NCBI GenBank assembly: GCA_963575645.1
Contig: OY754465.1
Span: forward strand, 52,289,901-52,353,900
From: Xanthostigma xanthostigma
Lineage: Eukaryota; Arthropoda; Insecta; Raphidioptera; Raphidiidae
Reading direction: 5' to 3'
DNA length: 64,000 bases
Shown here: in pieces, positions 33,848 through 45,046 of the stretch
How positions within the stretch are numbered: position 1 is the first letter of the stretch
Layout of the letters: each line of letters starts with the position of its first letter
Program-made: the position numbers and the translations under genes
The notes under the pieces: model-generated
What the model was told of the DNA's origin: nothing
The model's database searches: none
What the model saw: the letters and a program-made list of their open reading frames with translations, nothing else

Positions 33848-34992
33848 CAGAGGTTCCCAAACTTTTTTGTCTCGTAGACCACTTGCCATGTTTTTCGGTT
33901 TTGGGTAGACGCCCTACTTATCTGATGTTGATTTTTTGCAAATTCATTAATTTCAAATGTATTTTTGACAGCCGGTATAGTGCTACTCACTTTGAACGAT
34001 TTAAATTTGTATATTTTAACGATAGTGAAATGTAGTGTGAAATGTTTAGTTTTATACATTTATTAATTAGATTCAAATTAAACGAATCAAATTAAAATTT
34101 ACTTTCTGGTACATAAAACAACTACCTAACCAAAATATAAATGTTTTTAGTGTGAGGGATGAACCTGATGCTTTAATAATAAATTTTCAACATTTGGCAT
34201 CAATTTAGTTAGATTTAATCTTAAATCTCTTCGGTTACCGATGTCCAGTTTGTTTTTTTTTTTGTTAGGAGATTCATTATCGTTGACCCCCAATTTCATT
34301 TCATGGACCCCCAATTTTTTGACGTGATAACGTCTTATAAATTGATGAATCACCAATCTTATAAATTGATAAAACACCGGCTGCATGCACGAAAAAGTGT
34401 AACGTTCCTAACGTTCGTAACGCGTAACGCGTAACGTTCCGCCTGACCCTGTGCGTGCTTTTCTCGAAAACGGCCCTAACGATTTGGATGAAATTTACTG
34501 AAAAGGGATTTTGGGGGGCAAAAAATCGTTTAAGCTAGGTCTCATCTCTCGAAAAAATCGTTTTCTTACAAATTTTATCATTATAAAAATCAATTTTTTG
34601 ACGTATGAAAATACTTAAATATTGTAAGTAGGTTTTGGAATTTTATATTATAAACAGTGAAACAATTGTTTTATAAATATTATGACAGCTAATCTTTGAG
34701 ACTTAAAATAAATACAAAAGAAAGAAAGTTAAAAAAAACAATTAAATTATATGGTGAGTAATTTAAATAAATAAAATTAACCTAAATTTGAAGCGAAAGA
34801 TGCAATATCATAGATTCGAATTATTATAATTATTATATAAATTTAGGTTATGTATTACGGAATACGTTATCACGTAAAACTATCGTTCGTAAACCGACTT
34901 TACAGACAACCAATTTTTTTCCCGCTGACATGGACCCTTTGCAGGCATCGTCGACCCCTGGGAGTCGATATAGACCACTTTGGGAATCACTG
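33848..34992. mobile_element. Non-autonomous hAT element with nested element X4
   Basis: The 8-bp duplication ATCTAGAA flanks it on both sides (33840-33847 and 34993-35000). The terminal inverted repeats are CAGAGGTTCCCAAACT and the complement of ACTTTGGGAATCACTG. An 8-bp duplication and CAG-type ends define the hAT superfamily. Native length is about 545 bp once X4 is discounted. No transposase. Confidence 0.9.
34321..34913 (+). mobile_element. Element X, copy X4 (inside hAT)
   Basis: Starts GACGTGATAACGTC after T6 and ends CAGACAACCAA before T7. Interior is the short form shared with X5: CTCGAAAACGGCCCTAACGA, AAAAAATCGTTTAAGCTAGG and GAAGCGAAAGATGCAATATC. The hAT sequence reads sensibly across the insertion (CCCCCAATTTTTTT then CCCGCTG). 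Confidence 0.85.
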
Positions 34993-35000
34993 ATCTAGAA

Positions 35001-35921
35001 AGTGACAGAGAAGGTATATCATATCACTGTTGAATTGCTTTCGTGTTGAATCGTGTACGAACGGCTTTAGGAGAAGGCAATAATTTTATTCGACCAAAAT
35101 TTTGACGTGAACGATTTTGCATTGTGGCTATAGATACAGTATTGTAACAGATTCTATATGTGTATGTGGTATACGCTCGTAGGACGTCCTGCTTGGGGGG
35201 CCATACTTCACTCGCCCCAACGCCTTACTCCTTGCGCCTCCCCCTTTCTACTTTATCCCCATTTGGTTCCGCTGTATGTGGATGACAGTTTGTTTACCAA
35301 CGTATTTAAAGCGAATTCCAAATATTCAAATTTAAATTAATCAATGCTATTAAATTTCGAATTATTTTCCGAAAAGTTAATGTACTTATCTACAGCAGAC
35401 TCTTGATTATCCGTGCTGTGTTGTCTGCAAAACATGAATAACTGAAAAAAATACAGATAAAGAGAATTGTCCTGAAAACAGTTTAAAGAATAATTATAGT
35501 TTCGTAATAATATAAATATTTTCGTAATTTAAAGAAAAAATGCAACAGCTAATATTGTTTTTTAAATTAAACTTTTTTTTGCCAATATCTAACCCACTTT
35601 AAAGGCCATAACCTCAAAAAGGTAGGGAACCACTGAGCTAGATAAACTACTTTTATTATTTAATTTCTTGTAAATGGTAAATAAGAGACATTTTGCTCAC
35701 TAAGTGTTTTTTAAAACGCCACTCAGAGAAAGTGGTTTTATTTCATTCAAAGACGCTATTTTATTTTTTCTCAAAATGAAATACTGTATAGGCCCAGTTA
35801 TCCTCGCGCTACTTAACAAGTTTAAGCGTGCGATCGATTATCCGTTCTAAAATTCACTGGCTTACTCGATTTTGAAAATATATTTGTATTAAAATAGTAC
35901 GAGTACCAAGCCAATTTTAAA
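35001..35921. other. Unassigned stretch with an orphan hAT-like end
   Basis: At about 35618-35635 GGTAGGGAACCACTG looks like a hAT right terminus, but no left partner or duplication is visible. A CG-richer piece at 35150-35300 has only a 60-codon frame without a domain. Confidence 0.35.
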
Positions 35922-35923
35922 TA

Positions 35924-37672
35924 CACTAGTAACAAAAATTAAAGGATATAAAAAAAAATCTAAATTTTTGGGTAATATTCAACGAGCTGTAACTCCGAGG
36001 GAAATGATTGTACAGAAAATAAAAAAAAAGCAAATTATAGCTCCAAGTATCTAGTTTTCAGGTATGACCATGAATTTTTTTTTTTTATGTTTTAGTCTGG
36101 AGAAATTTTAAAGAAACTACCAAAAAAAAAATTTTCCAAATTTTTTCTTGTCTAAAAAAAGGTATACGGACTTCAAAAAATTTTTTTCCATCATTCCACT
36201 CGAAAACTCTCGTAGAAAATTTAATGCCCTTTAATTTGATGTACTCATGAAGCCTGTACGATGATTTGCCGCAGAGTTATCGTCAATCAAAGCCAAAAGC
36301 ATCTTTTTAACTTTAATAATCAATAACTCTGGAAATAATGATCGTATAGAAAATCGATGGGGGGTTTTGAAAACTTCACAATATTCCCTATAAGATACTG
36401 TGAATGGCTATTGACGAAAAAATTTTTTTCGAAGCAAAAATCTTGATTGAAAAAAGGATAAAAATTTGCGTAATTAAGGATATTTGGATAAATTGGTATA
36501 ACTTTGGATAAAATGGATGAACGAAGGATATCGTCAGTAATTTTTCAACCTTAAAGTGTCTTGAAAAATCCCTGAAAAATTCAAAACGATGCGATTTTTT
36601 TTTCTTAGTGCCCCGAAGCTTCAAATTTATTGTTTTTGCAAAAATCACCATTATGGGCAATTTTTCAATTTTTATTCATTTTTTCAATGAAAAAAAATTT
36701 TTTTTATCGATAATCTGTATTTTTTCGATCGAAAAAATCGTGTTTGTTAAAAATTTTAATTTTTTTCAAAAATTTTTTTTTCGAAAATTTTTTTTTTCAA
36801 AATTTTTTTTTGTTAACGTCTTCAGAATGCTCCATTATTGTCAAAAAAAATTAACTGGATTTTTTTTACCGCTGCAACTGCCTTAGTTTTAAATGTCAAC
36901 TTAAAAAATCAATAAAAAAAATCGATATACCCCCCAGTGGATGTCTGCTTTTCTTCACACTAAACGTGAATTTGAAGCTTCGGGGCACTAAGAAAAAAAA
37001 ATCGCATCGTTTTGAATTTTTCAGGGATTTTTCAGGACACTTTAACGTTGAAAAATTACTGACGATATCCTTCGTTCATCCATTTTATCCAAAGTTATAC
37101 CAATTTATCCAAATATCCTTAATTACGCAAATTTTTATCCTTTTTTCAATCAAGATTTTTGCTTCGAAAAAAATTTTTTCGTCAATAGCCATTCACAGTA
37201 TCTTATAGGGAATATTGTGAAGTTTTCAAAACCCCCCATCGATTTTCTATACGATCATTATTTCCAGAGTTATTGATTATTAAAGTTAAAAAGATGCTTT
37301 TGGCTTTGATTGACGATAACTCTGCGGCAAATCATCGTACAGGCTTCATGAGTACATCAAATTAAAGGGCATTAAATTTTCTACGAGAGTTTTCGAGTGG
37401 AATGATGGAAAAAAATTTTTTGAAGTCCGTATACCTTTTTTTAGACAAGAAAAAATTTGGAAAATTTTTTTTTTGGTAGTTTCTTTAAAATTTCTCCAGA
37501 CTAAAACATAAAAAAAAAAAATTCATGGTCATACCTGAAAACTAGATACTTGGAGCTATAATTTGCTTTTTTTTTATTTTCTGTACAATCATTTCCCTCG
37601 GAGTTACAGCTCGTTGAATATTACCCAAAAAATTAGATTTTTTTTTATATCCTTTAATTTTTGTTACTAGTG
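35924..37672. mobile_element. Giant foldback element, about 705-bp arms
   Basis: 1749 bp flanked by TA on each side. It starts CACTAGTAACAAAAATTAAA, and the right end is the exact complement. Left arm 35924-36629, right arm 36968-37672, spacer about 338 bp of T-rich sequence. The arms differ at only scattered bases, so the same 80-90-codon frame appears once on each strand (36388-36660 minus, 36966-37208 plus). TA duplication and CACT ends would fit Tc1/mariner, but this is tentative. Confidence 0.9.
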
Positions 37673-37709
37673 TAAAAGGCTTGATTTTTTTTATAGGAAG
37701 TTGGACTAA

Positions 37710-38331
37710 GGGCTATATTTCACTGGGACACCATGGCGGCGCAACTAGTCGCGCCACCGTGGTGTCCGTAAGCTACCAAACTAGACACTATACATACACC
37801 AAAGTCGCCACACCCTGCGGCCACAGTATCAAAATGGACCTAATTCATTAAGCTCTATTTTGCTCAACGATTTGCTCCTGTGTTCCAAACAAATCTACAA
37901 CTTCCTCCCAACATTTCTTTTCCAAATCTCTTTTAGAATAATCTGATGAGGAATTATCCCAAATTGATGGTCTACTTTGAATTTTGATAATAAATTCTGT
38001 ATCGAAATTCCATCATACTGCAATTAACAAACAAAACACAACAGTTCACAAGTGTTGCGGCTGGACTGGCGGCCGAGTGAGTGAGACACCATACAGCGCT
38101 ATAGTAATTCGTGGTGGCGCGACCAGCCTGGTGGCGCGACCAGCCTGGTGGCGCGACCAGCCTGGTGGCGCGACCAATATATTCTGTGCATGATGTCTGA
38201 GCTGGTCGCTCCGCCAAATTGGTTGCGCAACCAAACTGACACCAGGTGAGTAACTCTCTATAGAGCTGTATACATTTTGTTGGTAGCGGCGACTGGTTGC
38301 GCCGCCATGGTGTCCCAGTGAAATATAGCCC
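37710..38331. mobile_element. PIF/Harbinger-type MITE
   Basis: TAA duplicated at 37707-37709 and 38332-38334. The inverted ends, GGGCTATATTTCACTGGGAC through CCATGGCGGCGCAAC, are mirrored precisely at the right. 622 bp with a CG-rich subterminal region and a small 17-bp tandem array. The three-base TAA duplication suggests PIF/Harbinger. No transposase. Confidence 0.85.
38113..38180. repeat. 17-bp tandem array
   Basis: GTGGCGCGACCAGCCTG occurs about four times in a row. The short frames with repeated peptides here are by-products. Confidence 0.9.
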
Positions 38332-38434
38332 TAAGTCTAAACCAGTTCTGAAAATTTTAGGGGGTTTGCCCGACTATTTAAATAAATAAACGACTTCAAA
38401 AGTAGGCATATTTAACATTGACTTTATGGTAAAA

Positions 38435-38765
38435 CGGTAAATGGATGATATGTTTTATTGATTTCTCCAAAACTAGTCGGCGGAAATTAAAAAAAAACTA
38501 TTTAAATTAAAGTTAAAAACCTTAATAAATTATTGAAAACAAAAAAAAACCGTTGTACCCGACTAATTAAAAATATATTTAATTAAAAAGGTTAAATATC
38601 TTTTTAATTAGTCGGGCACAACGTTTTTTTTTTGTTTTCAATAATTTATTAAGGTTTTAACTTTAATTTAAATAGTTATTTTTTTTAATTTCCACCGACT
38701 AGTTTTGGAGAAATCATTGAAAACATATCATCCATCTACCGAAATATAAAAAAAATCAAGCCTTT
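38435..38765. mobile_element. Foldback element, about 135-bp arms
   Basis: GGATGATATGTTTT, CTCCAAAACTAGTCGG and TTGTACCCGACTAATTAAAA on the left are mirrored on the right. A further outer match, 37674-37696 with 38743-38765 (GGCTTGATTTTTTTTATA), suggests that the left arm was broken up by the Harbinger MITE and other changes. Confidence 0.75.
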
Positions 38766-40059
38766 TGTTTAAAGTTGCCTTTGCGCTCGTACTACCTTAA
38801 GACAAAAGTACTTTAGGCACTTAATTTAAAAACCCTTTGTACACTGTACAATTAAGATTGCTACAATTATTACGTAGTCCGTGTAAGTAAGTATACAAGT
38901 CAGTAAAACTTTATTATTAATTATTAAACGTATTTATCCTTGATAGATTAGGACTTTCTGCTTTCACGAAACCGTCCTCCATGATGCGAAACCAATAAAA
39001 TACGGGATAGAAGCCTATAAACGTGATAATAACTTGAAAGAACTTCAAAATAACACACATCACAACATAAACGTAGGTAGTTTCAACATGGCGAACAGCG
39101 TTTTCGACTTTAGAAGAACAAATTAAAAAATATTATTCTTAAAATTGAATTATAAAATTTATATTGCATTATTATGAATAGAAATTAACATGTCTTGTTT
39201 GCTTTTTAAAAAATCTATCAAGAATATGTATTATTAAATTTTTTCTTACCATGTGCCAAATACTCTATTATCAATTTATGTCCCAGAAAATAAGTATGTA
39301 ATGATGCATTTACAAAGAACTGTGTCTTGGGATTTTGTGACGATTCTTTAATATTCCTAGTTAATCGCTTTTAAATATTTACATTTTGCATTTCACAAAT
39401 TATGTAGCAGTGTCCTCCAGACGAAGCCACTAATATGAAAACTATTCATAATTAATAAGTGATGCCACTTTAAATATAAAGTATAGAAGGAAATTTTTTT
39501 ATGTAGCCTCTTAGTCAAATGGCACTTATAAACAAATTGGTTTACAGAATTAAAAGGGTTCAGTAGATGCCTCAGAGGAACGCACAAGGAGATGTGAAGA
39601 CAGAGACGGCTAAGAGACGGTAGAAAGAGACCAAAAAATGTGTCTGGTGAACCTTACATTGTCAGAGTCGAATTGCGACTTTCGAATAAAAATATTATAT
39701 AAATAAAATAAAACAATAAAGAAGATAAAACACTATATATACAGTGTGTTCATCGAAAGTGGTAACAGTGAATAATTCGTGTATCCTAGTAGATACAAAA
39801 AAAAAATTAAATAATTGTTTTATCAACTCGAGAATTACAATCGGAAACTTCTGAGGTATATTTTTTTGAACTTCAAACTCATCCGGTTGTATACAGGTTT
39901 TTTTTTTCAAATAGCAACATATATTTTTCGGCATTTTTAACAAAAATCTATTTTTTTCTATAAATCCATTTAAAATTTGCATAAGGTTACATAAGAAAAT
40001 ATTCGAGAAAAACGTTATCAATATATTAATTATTAATTAAATACACATACACGGTACTA
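38766..40059. other. Unassigned AT-rich stretch
   Basis: Longest frame is 108 codons (39695-40021 minus), low-complexity and Phe/Ile-rich, without a domain. Nothing else seen. Confidence 0.3.
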
Positions 40060-40624
40060 ATGACCGAGCGGAGTGGCGTAGTGGTGAGAGCACTAGACTC
40101 GCATTCGGGAGGTACTTGGTTTGAATCCCGGCGGAGGCAGGTGTGGCTGGGACTTGTTATTGCTGCCTCTCGCCAAAAAACGGTAATTCCTGTACCGGTC
40201 ACCTTGTTGAGGTTTTCCATGCTTTCTTTCAATAAGTTCGTTCCAAGCAGCCGCAAACGGTAATAAAACCGTACACAGTCTTGTTGCTGCGCAAGACTGT
40301 CTTGCGCAGTATCGATTTTTGATCTAGTGCGCAAATTAGTCTTGCGCAGTGACAAGACTGTGTACGGTTTTACTACCGTTCACGGCTGCTTGGAACGAAC
40401 CTAATAATTCCAGATAAATATCAAGATGGTTTCTTATTCAAAGCCATAGCTACCTGTCAAACTCCTAGGCTCAAAATTTGTCTACCTTATTCTAATGTCC
40501 TAAAATTCCTTAATTCGACCATTGCTATTAATTAAATTGAAGTTGAAAAATGTAGAAAATAACGAGAAGTGTGGTAGGTGGAAAATAGTATCTAATGGTG
40601 CGAATGGCGTCTGTTATGACATAA
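40060..40624 (+). mobile_element. tRNA-headed SINE, copy 2, with MITE insertion
   Basis: Head GTGGCGTAGTGGTGAGAGCA with B box TTGGTTTGAATCCCGGCG, then the same body as 7291-7666. A palindromic element splits it at 40236. The right end runs into a TTA microsatellite. Confidence 0.75.
40236..40401. mobile_element. Palindromic MITE inside the SINE
   Basis: Left end GTTCGTTCCAAGCAGCCGC and right end CGGCTGCTTGGAACGAAC are inverted. Internal arms ACCGTACACAGTCTTG and GCGCAAGACT are also mirrored. SINE copy 1 (7455 region) shows the site without it. Duplication length is ambiguous because of neighbouring AATAA. Confidence 0.85.
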
Positions 40625-40636
40625 AGTCGAGAAACG

Positions 40637-40637
<1 letters not shown>

Positions 40638-40681
<44 letters not shown>
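40638..40681. repeat. (TTA)n microsatellite
   Basis: About 15 TTA units directly after the SINE tail. It generates the poly-Leu and poly-Asn chance frames on the two strands. Confidence 0.95.
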
Positions 40682-40682
<1 letters not shown>

Positions 40683-40781
40683 CACGGTACTACTAATTAT
40701 TATTAACAATATACACATGTGTGGAGTACTATCAAAAATAATTATTACTGTGTATTTAATTAATAAATCAGTAACGTTTTT

Positions 40782-41351
40782 GACGTGATAACGTCTTATA
40801 AATTGATGAATCACCAATCTTATAAATTGATGAAACACCGGCTGCATGCACGAAAAAGTGTAACGTTCCTAACGTTCCGCCTGACCCTGTGCGTGCTTTT
40901 CTCGAAAACGGCCCTAACGATTTGGATGAAATTTACTGAAAAGGGATTTTGGGGGGCAAAAAATCGTTTTAGCTAGGTCTCATCTCTCGAAAAAATCGTT
41001 TTCATACAAATATTATCATTATAAAAATCAATTTTTTGACGTATGAAAATACTTAAATATTGTAAGTAGGTTTTGGAATTTTATATAAACAGTGAATCAA
41101 TGGTTTTCAAAATATTATGACAATTAATCTTTGAGACTTAAAATAAATACGAAAGAAAGAAAGTTAAAAAAACAATTATTATTATAGGTGGTGAGTATTT
41201 TAATACATAAAATTAACCTAAATTTGAAGCGAAAGATGCAATATCATAGATTCGAATTATTATAATTATTATATGTAGAATTTAGGTTATGTATTACGGA
41301 ATACGTTATCACGTAAAACTATCGTCCGTAAACATCTTTACAGACAACCAA
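40782..41351 (+). mobile_element. Element X, copy X5 (reference short form)
   Basis: 570 bp from GACGTGATAACGTC (after T5, 40777-40781) to GACAACCAA (before T5, 41352-41356). Closely similar to X4 throughout. Noncoding. The first 15 bases and bases about 50 from the end share ACGTGATAACGT in inverted orientation. Confidence 0.85.
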
Positions 41352-41356
41352 TTTTT

Positions 41357-42049
41357 ATTTTCGAATATTTTCTTATGTAACCTTATGAAAATTTTATGTT
41401 ATATTTCGAACATGTAAAAAGTTGGTCGCCATTTGAAAAAAGTATCTAGGAATACCTACTTCCGGTTGAGTTTGAAGAAATTTATGCGAGGTCAGTGAAC
41501 TTGAAAGCCGGTCCTGATTCAAAGCGTGTGTGTGTTTGTGTGTAGACAAATGCTACGCCGGCTAGATCTCGGGTATAAAACGACTTTATCTTCCTTTTTC
41601 CCCGAACATAAAATATGATATTGCACTAAAAGAGAATTATGGCACACTCAATAGTTTTTTTTTCACTTGTAGGGAAGTGTGACTCTAAATCTGTGACGCA
41701 GAGCTTTTATGTCTTCGAGACAAGTGATCAAGCATTACCGATGAAAACAAATTATGCAACTGAAGTTTTACAAAGTCAACTGGGTTTTATGTACAATTTT
41801 TTTTAAGGATCATTTCATATTTCAATTTTCGTCGACGACCGTTTACAAAAAAATGCCGCCTGTAATGCGTTCCAGGAAGAAAGTACTCAAATTTTACTAG
41901 CACACAAAATGCTAATTAAGGGGTCACGTCTAACCTGGAAGCATTAAAAATGTATGGTATTTTTTACGGTGACATTTTAATTAAATAAAAATGGCATGTT
42001 ATTTATTGGTCATTTGTGTTTTGAAAAACAATAATATTTTATTTTTCCA
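41357..42049. other. Unassigned stretch
   Basis: Nothing recognised. Confidence 0.3.
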
Positions 42050-42575
42050 TTTCAACCCACAAGTGGGGAATGGTACTACTAGTTTAGGTCAAAAATTACT
42101 TTTCAATATTTCACAATATCTTTTCGTTTTGAGGTCTCTTGAATATAAAAAACAGTTTTTTAGAAAAATTCTGTGCGTCTGTTAGTCTGTGAGAACGATA
42201 CAGATCAATCGGATGAGCGGATTGAAACCAAATTTTGGGAGGATGTTTGGTATGCAAATATGAAGAGCCTGGGGAAAATCGGCGTATGCGCACAAGAGAT
42301 ATATGCTATAACGATGTTTTTTAGATAATAATGGTATACTTTTGAATTTTCATAACGGTTTATTATTCTATTTATTTTTTCAAGAAAGTTTTTTAAGAAT
42401 ATTTTTCTAAACTTTATAGTTTCGGATAGATATTGAAAATTAGAAAAAATCAGCTGTTCTTTTGTTTTGTAGATCTGTCAGAAATAAACTAGTCTGAATA
42501 ATATTTACATGACGTGGAACGTATTATGTAGGTAACCATGGCAACGAATCGCAAATATCATATTGAATACTTTCA
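42050..42575 (+). repeat. Family B repeat, copy 3
   Basis: From ACCCACAAGTGGGGAATGGT to GGCAACGAATCGCAAATATC; slightly shorter than the other copies, with the marker mutated to CGGCGTATGCGC. It lacks the CCAATTGGCTG end. Confidence 0.75.
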
Positions 42576-42584
42576 ACCAATTTA

Positions 42585-42740
42585 CCCAAAACATTAATGA
42601 ATTATAAACATAAACCTTTCTCTTGAATCACTCCGTCCACTGGTGAAAACCGTTTGGTAGTTTTTGAGTTTATCGCGTTCAGACAGACAGACAGACGCAG
42701 CGGGGGGACTTTATAGTGATATTGAATTGCCTCATGATAG
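42585..42740 (+). repeat. Tail of a common insect interspersed repeat
   Basis: AAACCTTTCTCTTGAATCAC, CACTGGTGAAAACCG and CAGACAGACAGACGCAG in this order are familiar from lepidopteran repeats. No second copy in the window. Confidence 0.5.
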
Positions 42741-42800
42741 AAAAACGATTCGCAGTTTACCGAAATTTAAGAAAGTTCTTGCAGCTTTTCATGCCTAAAT

Positions 42801-43245
42801 GGGCTATGTGCTGGGAGGCGAAGTTACAAATTTTTCGACGCGAGCGTTTGTGGTGAGCACTAGGGGAAACTTCAAGCTCAAATTTTCCGTATGTCAGTGA
42901 GCAATGTTTATTAAAAGTGAAAATAGTTATAATTTTATGAAGTTTTTTAATTACAAAGAAAACATAGGAAAATTAAGAGATCTCGAAATGCTTGATGTGT
43001 TCCGGGCTGTTGCGCTGATGACGATTTAAGTAAAATAAAGACCATTGGCGCCCTAATTTGACGTTCCGCTGTCAGTGTAAACAAATTAACATCAGTTTTC
43101 CTTATTACATTTTTTTAACACATCATGGCCAAGTTCCAACTAAAGTTTTTGACTTATCACCTTAGAAACATGTCGCGATTTCCATAAAAAGTGAGTTAAA
43201 TAGTTCTCTATTACCCACTAGGGGCGCTAGTAGGCACACAGCCTA
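42801..43245 (+). mobile_element. TIR element (MITE), copy 2
   Basis: Sister of 14404-14850: same length class, same AAACTTCAAGCTCAAATTTT and CTTAGAAACATGTCGCGATT blocks, a few short indels. The two copies are in the same orientation. Confidence 0.75.
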
Positions 43246-43821
43246 TAGCGATAGTAAAATGGCCCATTTACCACTTTCTTTTCGCGCTCGTCAACTGTAT
43301 TCATTTTTCTCTTATTTTTAAGCAATAAAAGTGTATTTTTTTAGATCAACCAATTATTTTCAAATTTCTGTGTTGTTTTAATTATTTCCTTTAATTTGTA
43401 GTAAAAAGTAATAGATAACAAAGCATAAATAAAAACATCAGAGCATTTGTGTCAGTGACGTATTATTTATGTTACGTATTTTCTTTAGCGTATAGTGAAA
43501 CCTCATTTATGTAACACAAAGATAAGAACAAACATTGATTTGACTGGTAGGCTTATAATTAGGAGGCACAGGTTCGAAATACGCATTAAAAAAGCAGACA
43601 ACATATTGCAACGAATCTCGTCAACGCACGACTGAAACGAAAATTGCCAGCCGACTTAATCTTATAAAAAAAAAGAAATACTTAAAATAAGCGATCAATA
43701 CCCAGCGAGTGCTGGAGTGAAGTTAATGTTGACAGCAATAAAAATGCGACGAAAACTTCAAAAATATTCTTAATGTTGGAAGTAAATATTAAAAATAAGC
43801 TACAAGCTGATTTTTAATTTT
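43246..43821. other. Unassigned stretch
   Basis: Around 43533-43585 CACAGGTTCGAAATACGC resembles a pol III B box, but no proper A box or tRNA fold is visible. Confidence 0.3.
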
Positions 43822-44345
43822 TAACCGACTTCAAAAAAGGAGGAGGTTCTATGTTCGACTGTATATTTTTTTTATGTATGTTCACTGATTTCTCCGTCAA
43901 TTATGGACCGATTTTCAAAAATTTTTTTTTATTCGAAAGAGTGCACTTCCGAGGTGGTCCCATCGGAACCAAGTCAGGATCTGATGGTGGAATCCGGAGA
44001 AATCGAGGGAAACTCAAATTTCAAAGGCACGCATACTTGGCCTACCCATTGCAATACTTTATCTAACACTAAAAAGAGAAAAATAAAATATTTTTAACAA
44101 AAAAAAAATTGAACCAACTTCAAAATATGCACTAAAAAGTAAAAAATAATAATTATTGTTATTTTTGGAGTCGGTGTCAGCCAAAATGAAATCTATTCCG
44201 AGAACTAGAGACATGTAAGATTTAAATTGCTATACTTTCGAATTCCGATGTGACACCGACTCCAAAAATAACAATAATTATTATTTTTTACTTTTAGTGC
44301 ATATTTTGAAGTCGGTTCAATTTTTTTTTGTTAAAAATATTTTTT
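43822..44345 (+). mobile_element. AACCGACTTCAAAAAAGGAG repeat with foldback end
   Basis: It starts with TTAACCGACTTCAAAAAAGG and GGAGGTTCT, well known from Lepidoptera and other insects. The right half (about 44085-44345) folds back: ATTGAACCAACTTCAAAATA and ATAATAATTATTGTTATTTT on the left are mirrored on the right around 44215. Noncoding. Confidence 0.7.
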
Positions 44346-44524
44346 AAATATAAATACGTTACATCGACCAATTTCTAATTTTTACAAATTGGCTATTTTA
44401 AGCCCTGGAATGTCCAAAATAATAGGGTTATTGTATTAGCTTATATTATGTTGTTTTTATGACTGTTTTATTATATACCCCAAAGAAGCTAATAATACAA
44501 ATGGATCTAGCATTTTCTACATTA

Positions 44525-44969
44525 AGGTCACTGGACACAAGGCTGGAAACACTGCTTGGATCTCTGCTGGCTACTAGGCTTGAAATTACGTCTCCGCGGA
44601 CTCTCCTGCTAGCTCACAAGATGGATTTCAAAAATTAGAAGAGGGACTATTTTTCTTGCTAGGTCCTCCGCTTGCTCTAAGCAATAACCAATCAGGAAAC
44701 AGTATCTGGTCACGTGGGCGACATTAACCAACACTCACAAACCAACACAGCGTCATTCTGCTCAGAGTCAGACAACAGACACGTTTTGCTCTGTGTTTAT
44801 ATTTGAACTGTCACTGCGCGCGCATCAGATCTATCCACAAAACAAGCTTGAAGAGATGTCTCATGTGAAGCGAGCACATAAAAGCAGTTAAGAAAACAAG
44901 CGCTAGAAAACTAGTAGTCAAATTTAGTAAGGAATCTAGCGGCAAATCCAGCCTCGTGTGCAGCGGCCT
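44525..44969. mobile_element. PIF/Harbinger-type MITE (AGGCCGCTGCACACGAGG family)
   Basis: TTA duplicated at 44522-44524 and 44970-44972. The left end AGGTCACTGGACACAAGGCT is a diverged inverted match of the right end AGCCTCGTGTGCAGCGGCCT. 445 bp. The same ends occur at 13308 and 46566. Confidence 0.7.
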
Positions 44970-45046
44970 TTAGTAGTAGACGGTATCCAGTGAGAGAGAA
45001 GCGTTCTTATGGTAAATACACGTGTTTCTTTTGTAGATAACTTTAA

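Noticed and set aside
36388..37208. Two 80-90-codon ORFs with the same protein on opposite strands
   Set aside because: They are mirror images produced by the two arms of the 35924-37672 foldback; the sequence is Phe/Ile/Lys-rich with no domain.
39695..40021. 108-codon minus-strand ORF
   Set aside because: Low-complexity AT-rich sequence, Phe/Ile/Leu-rich, no recognisable family.
40522..40847. ORFs with poly-Leu and poly-Asn
   Set aside because: Translation of the TTA microsatellite and of the start of X5.
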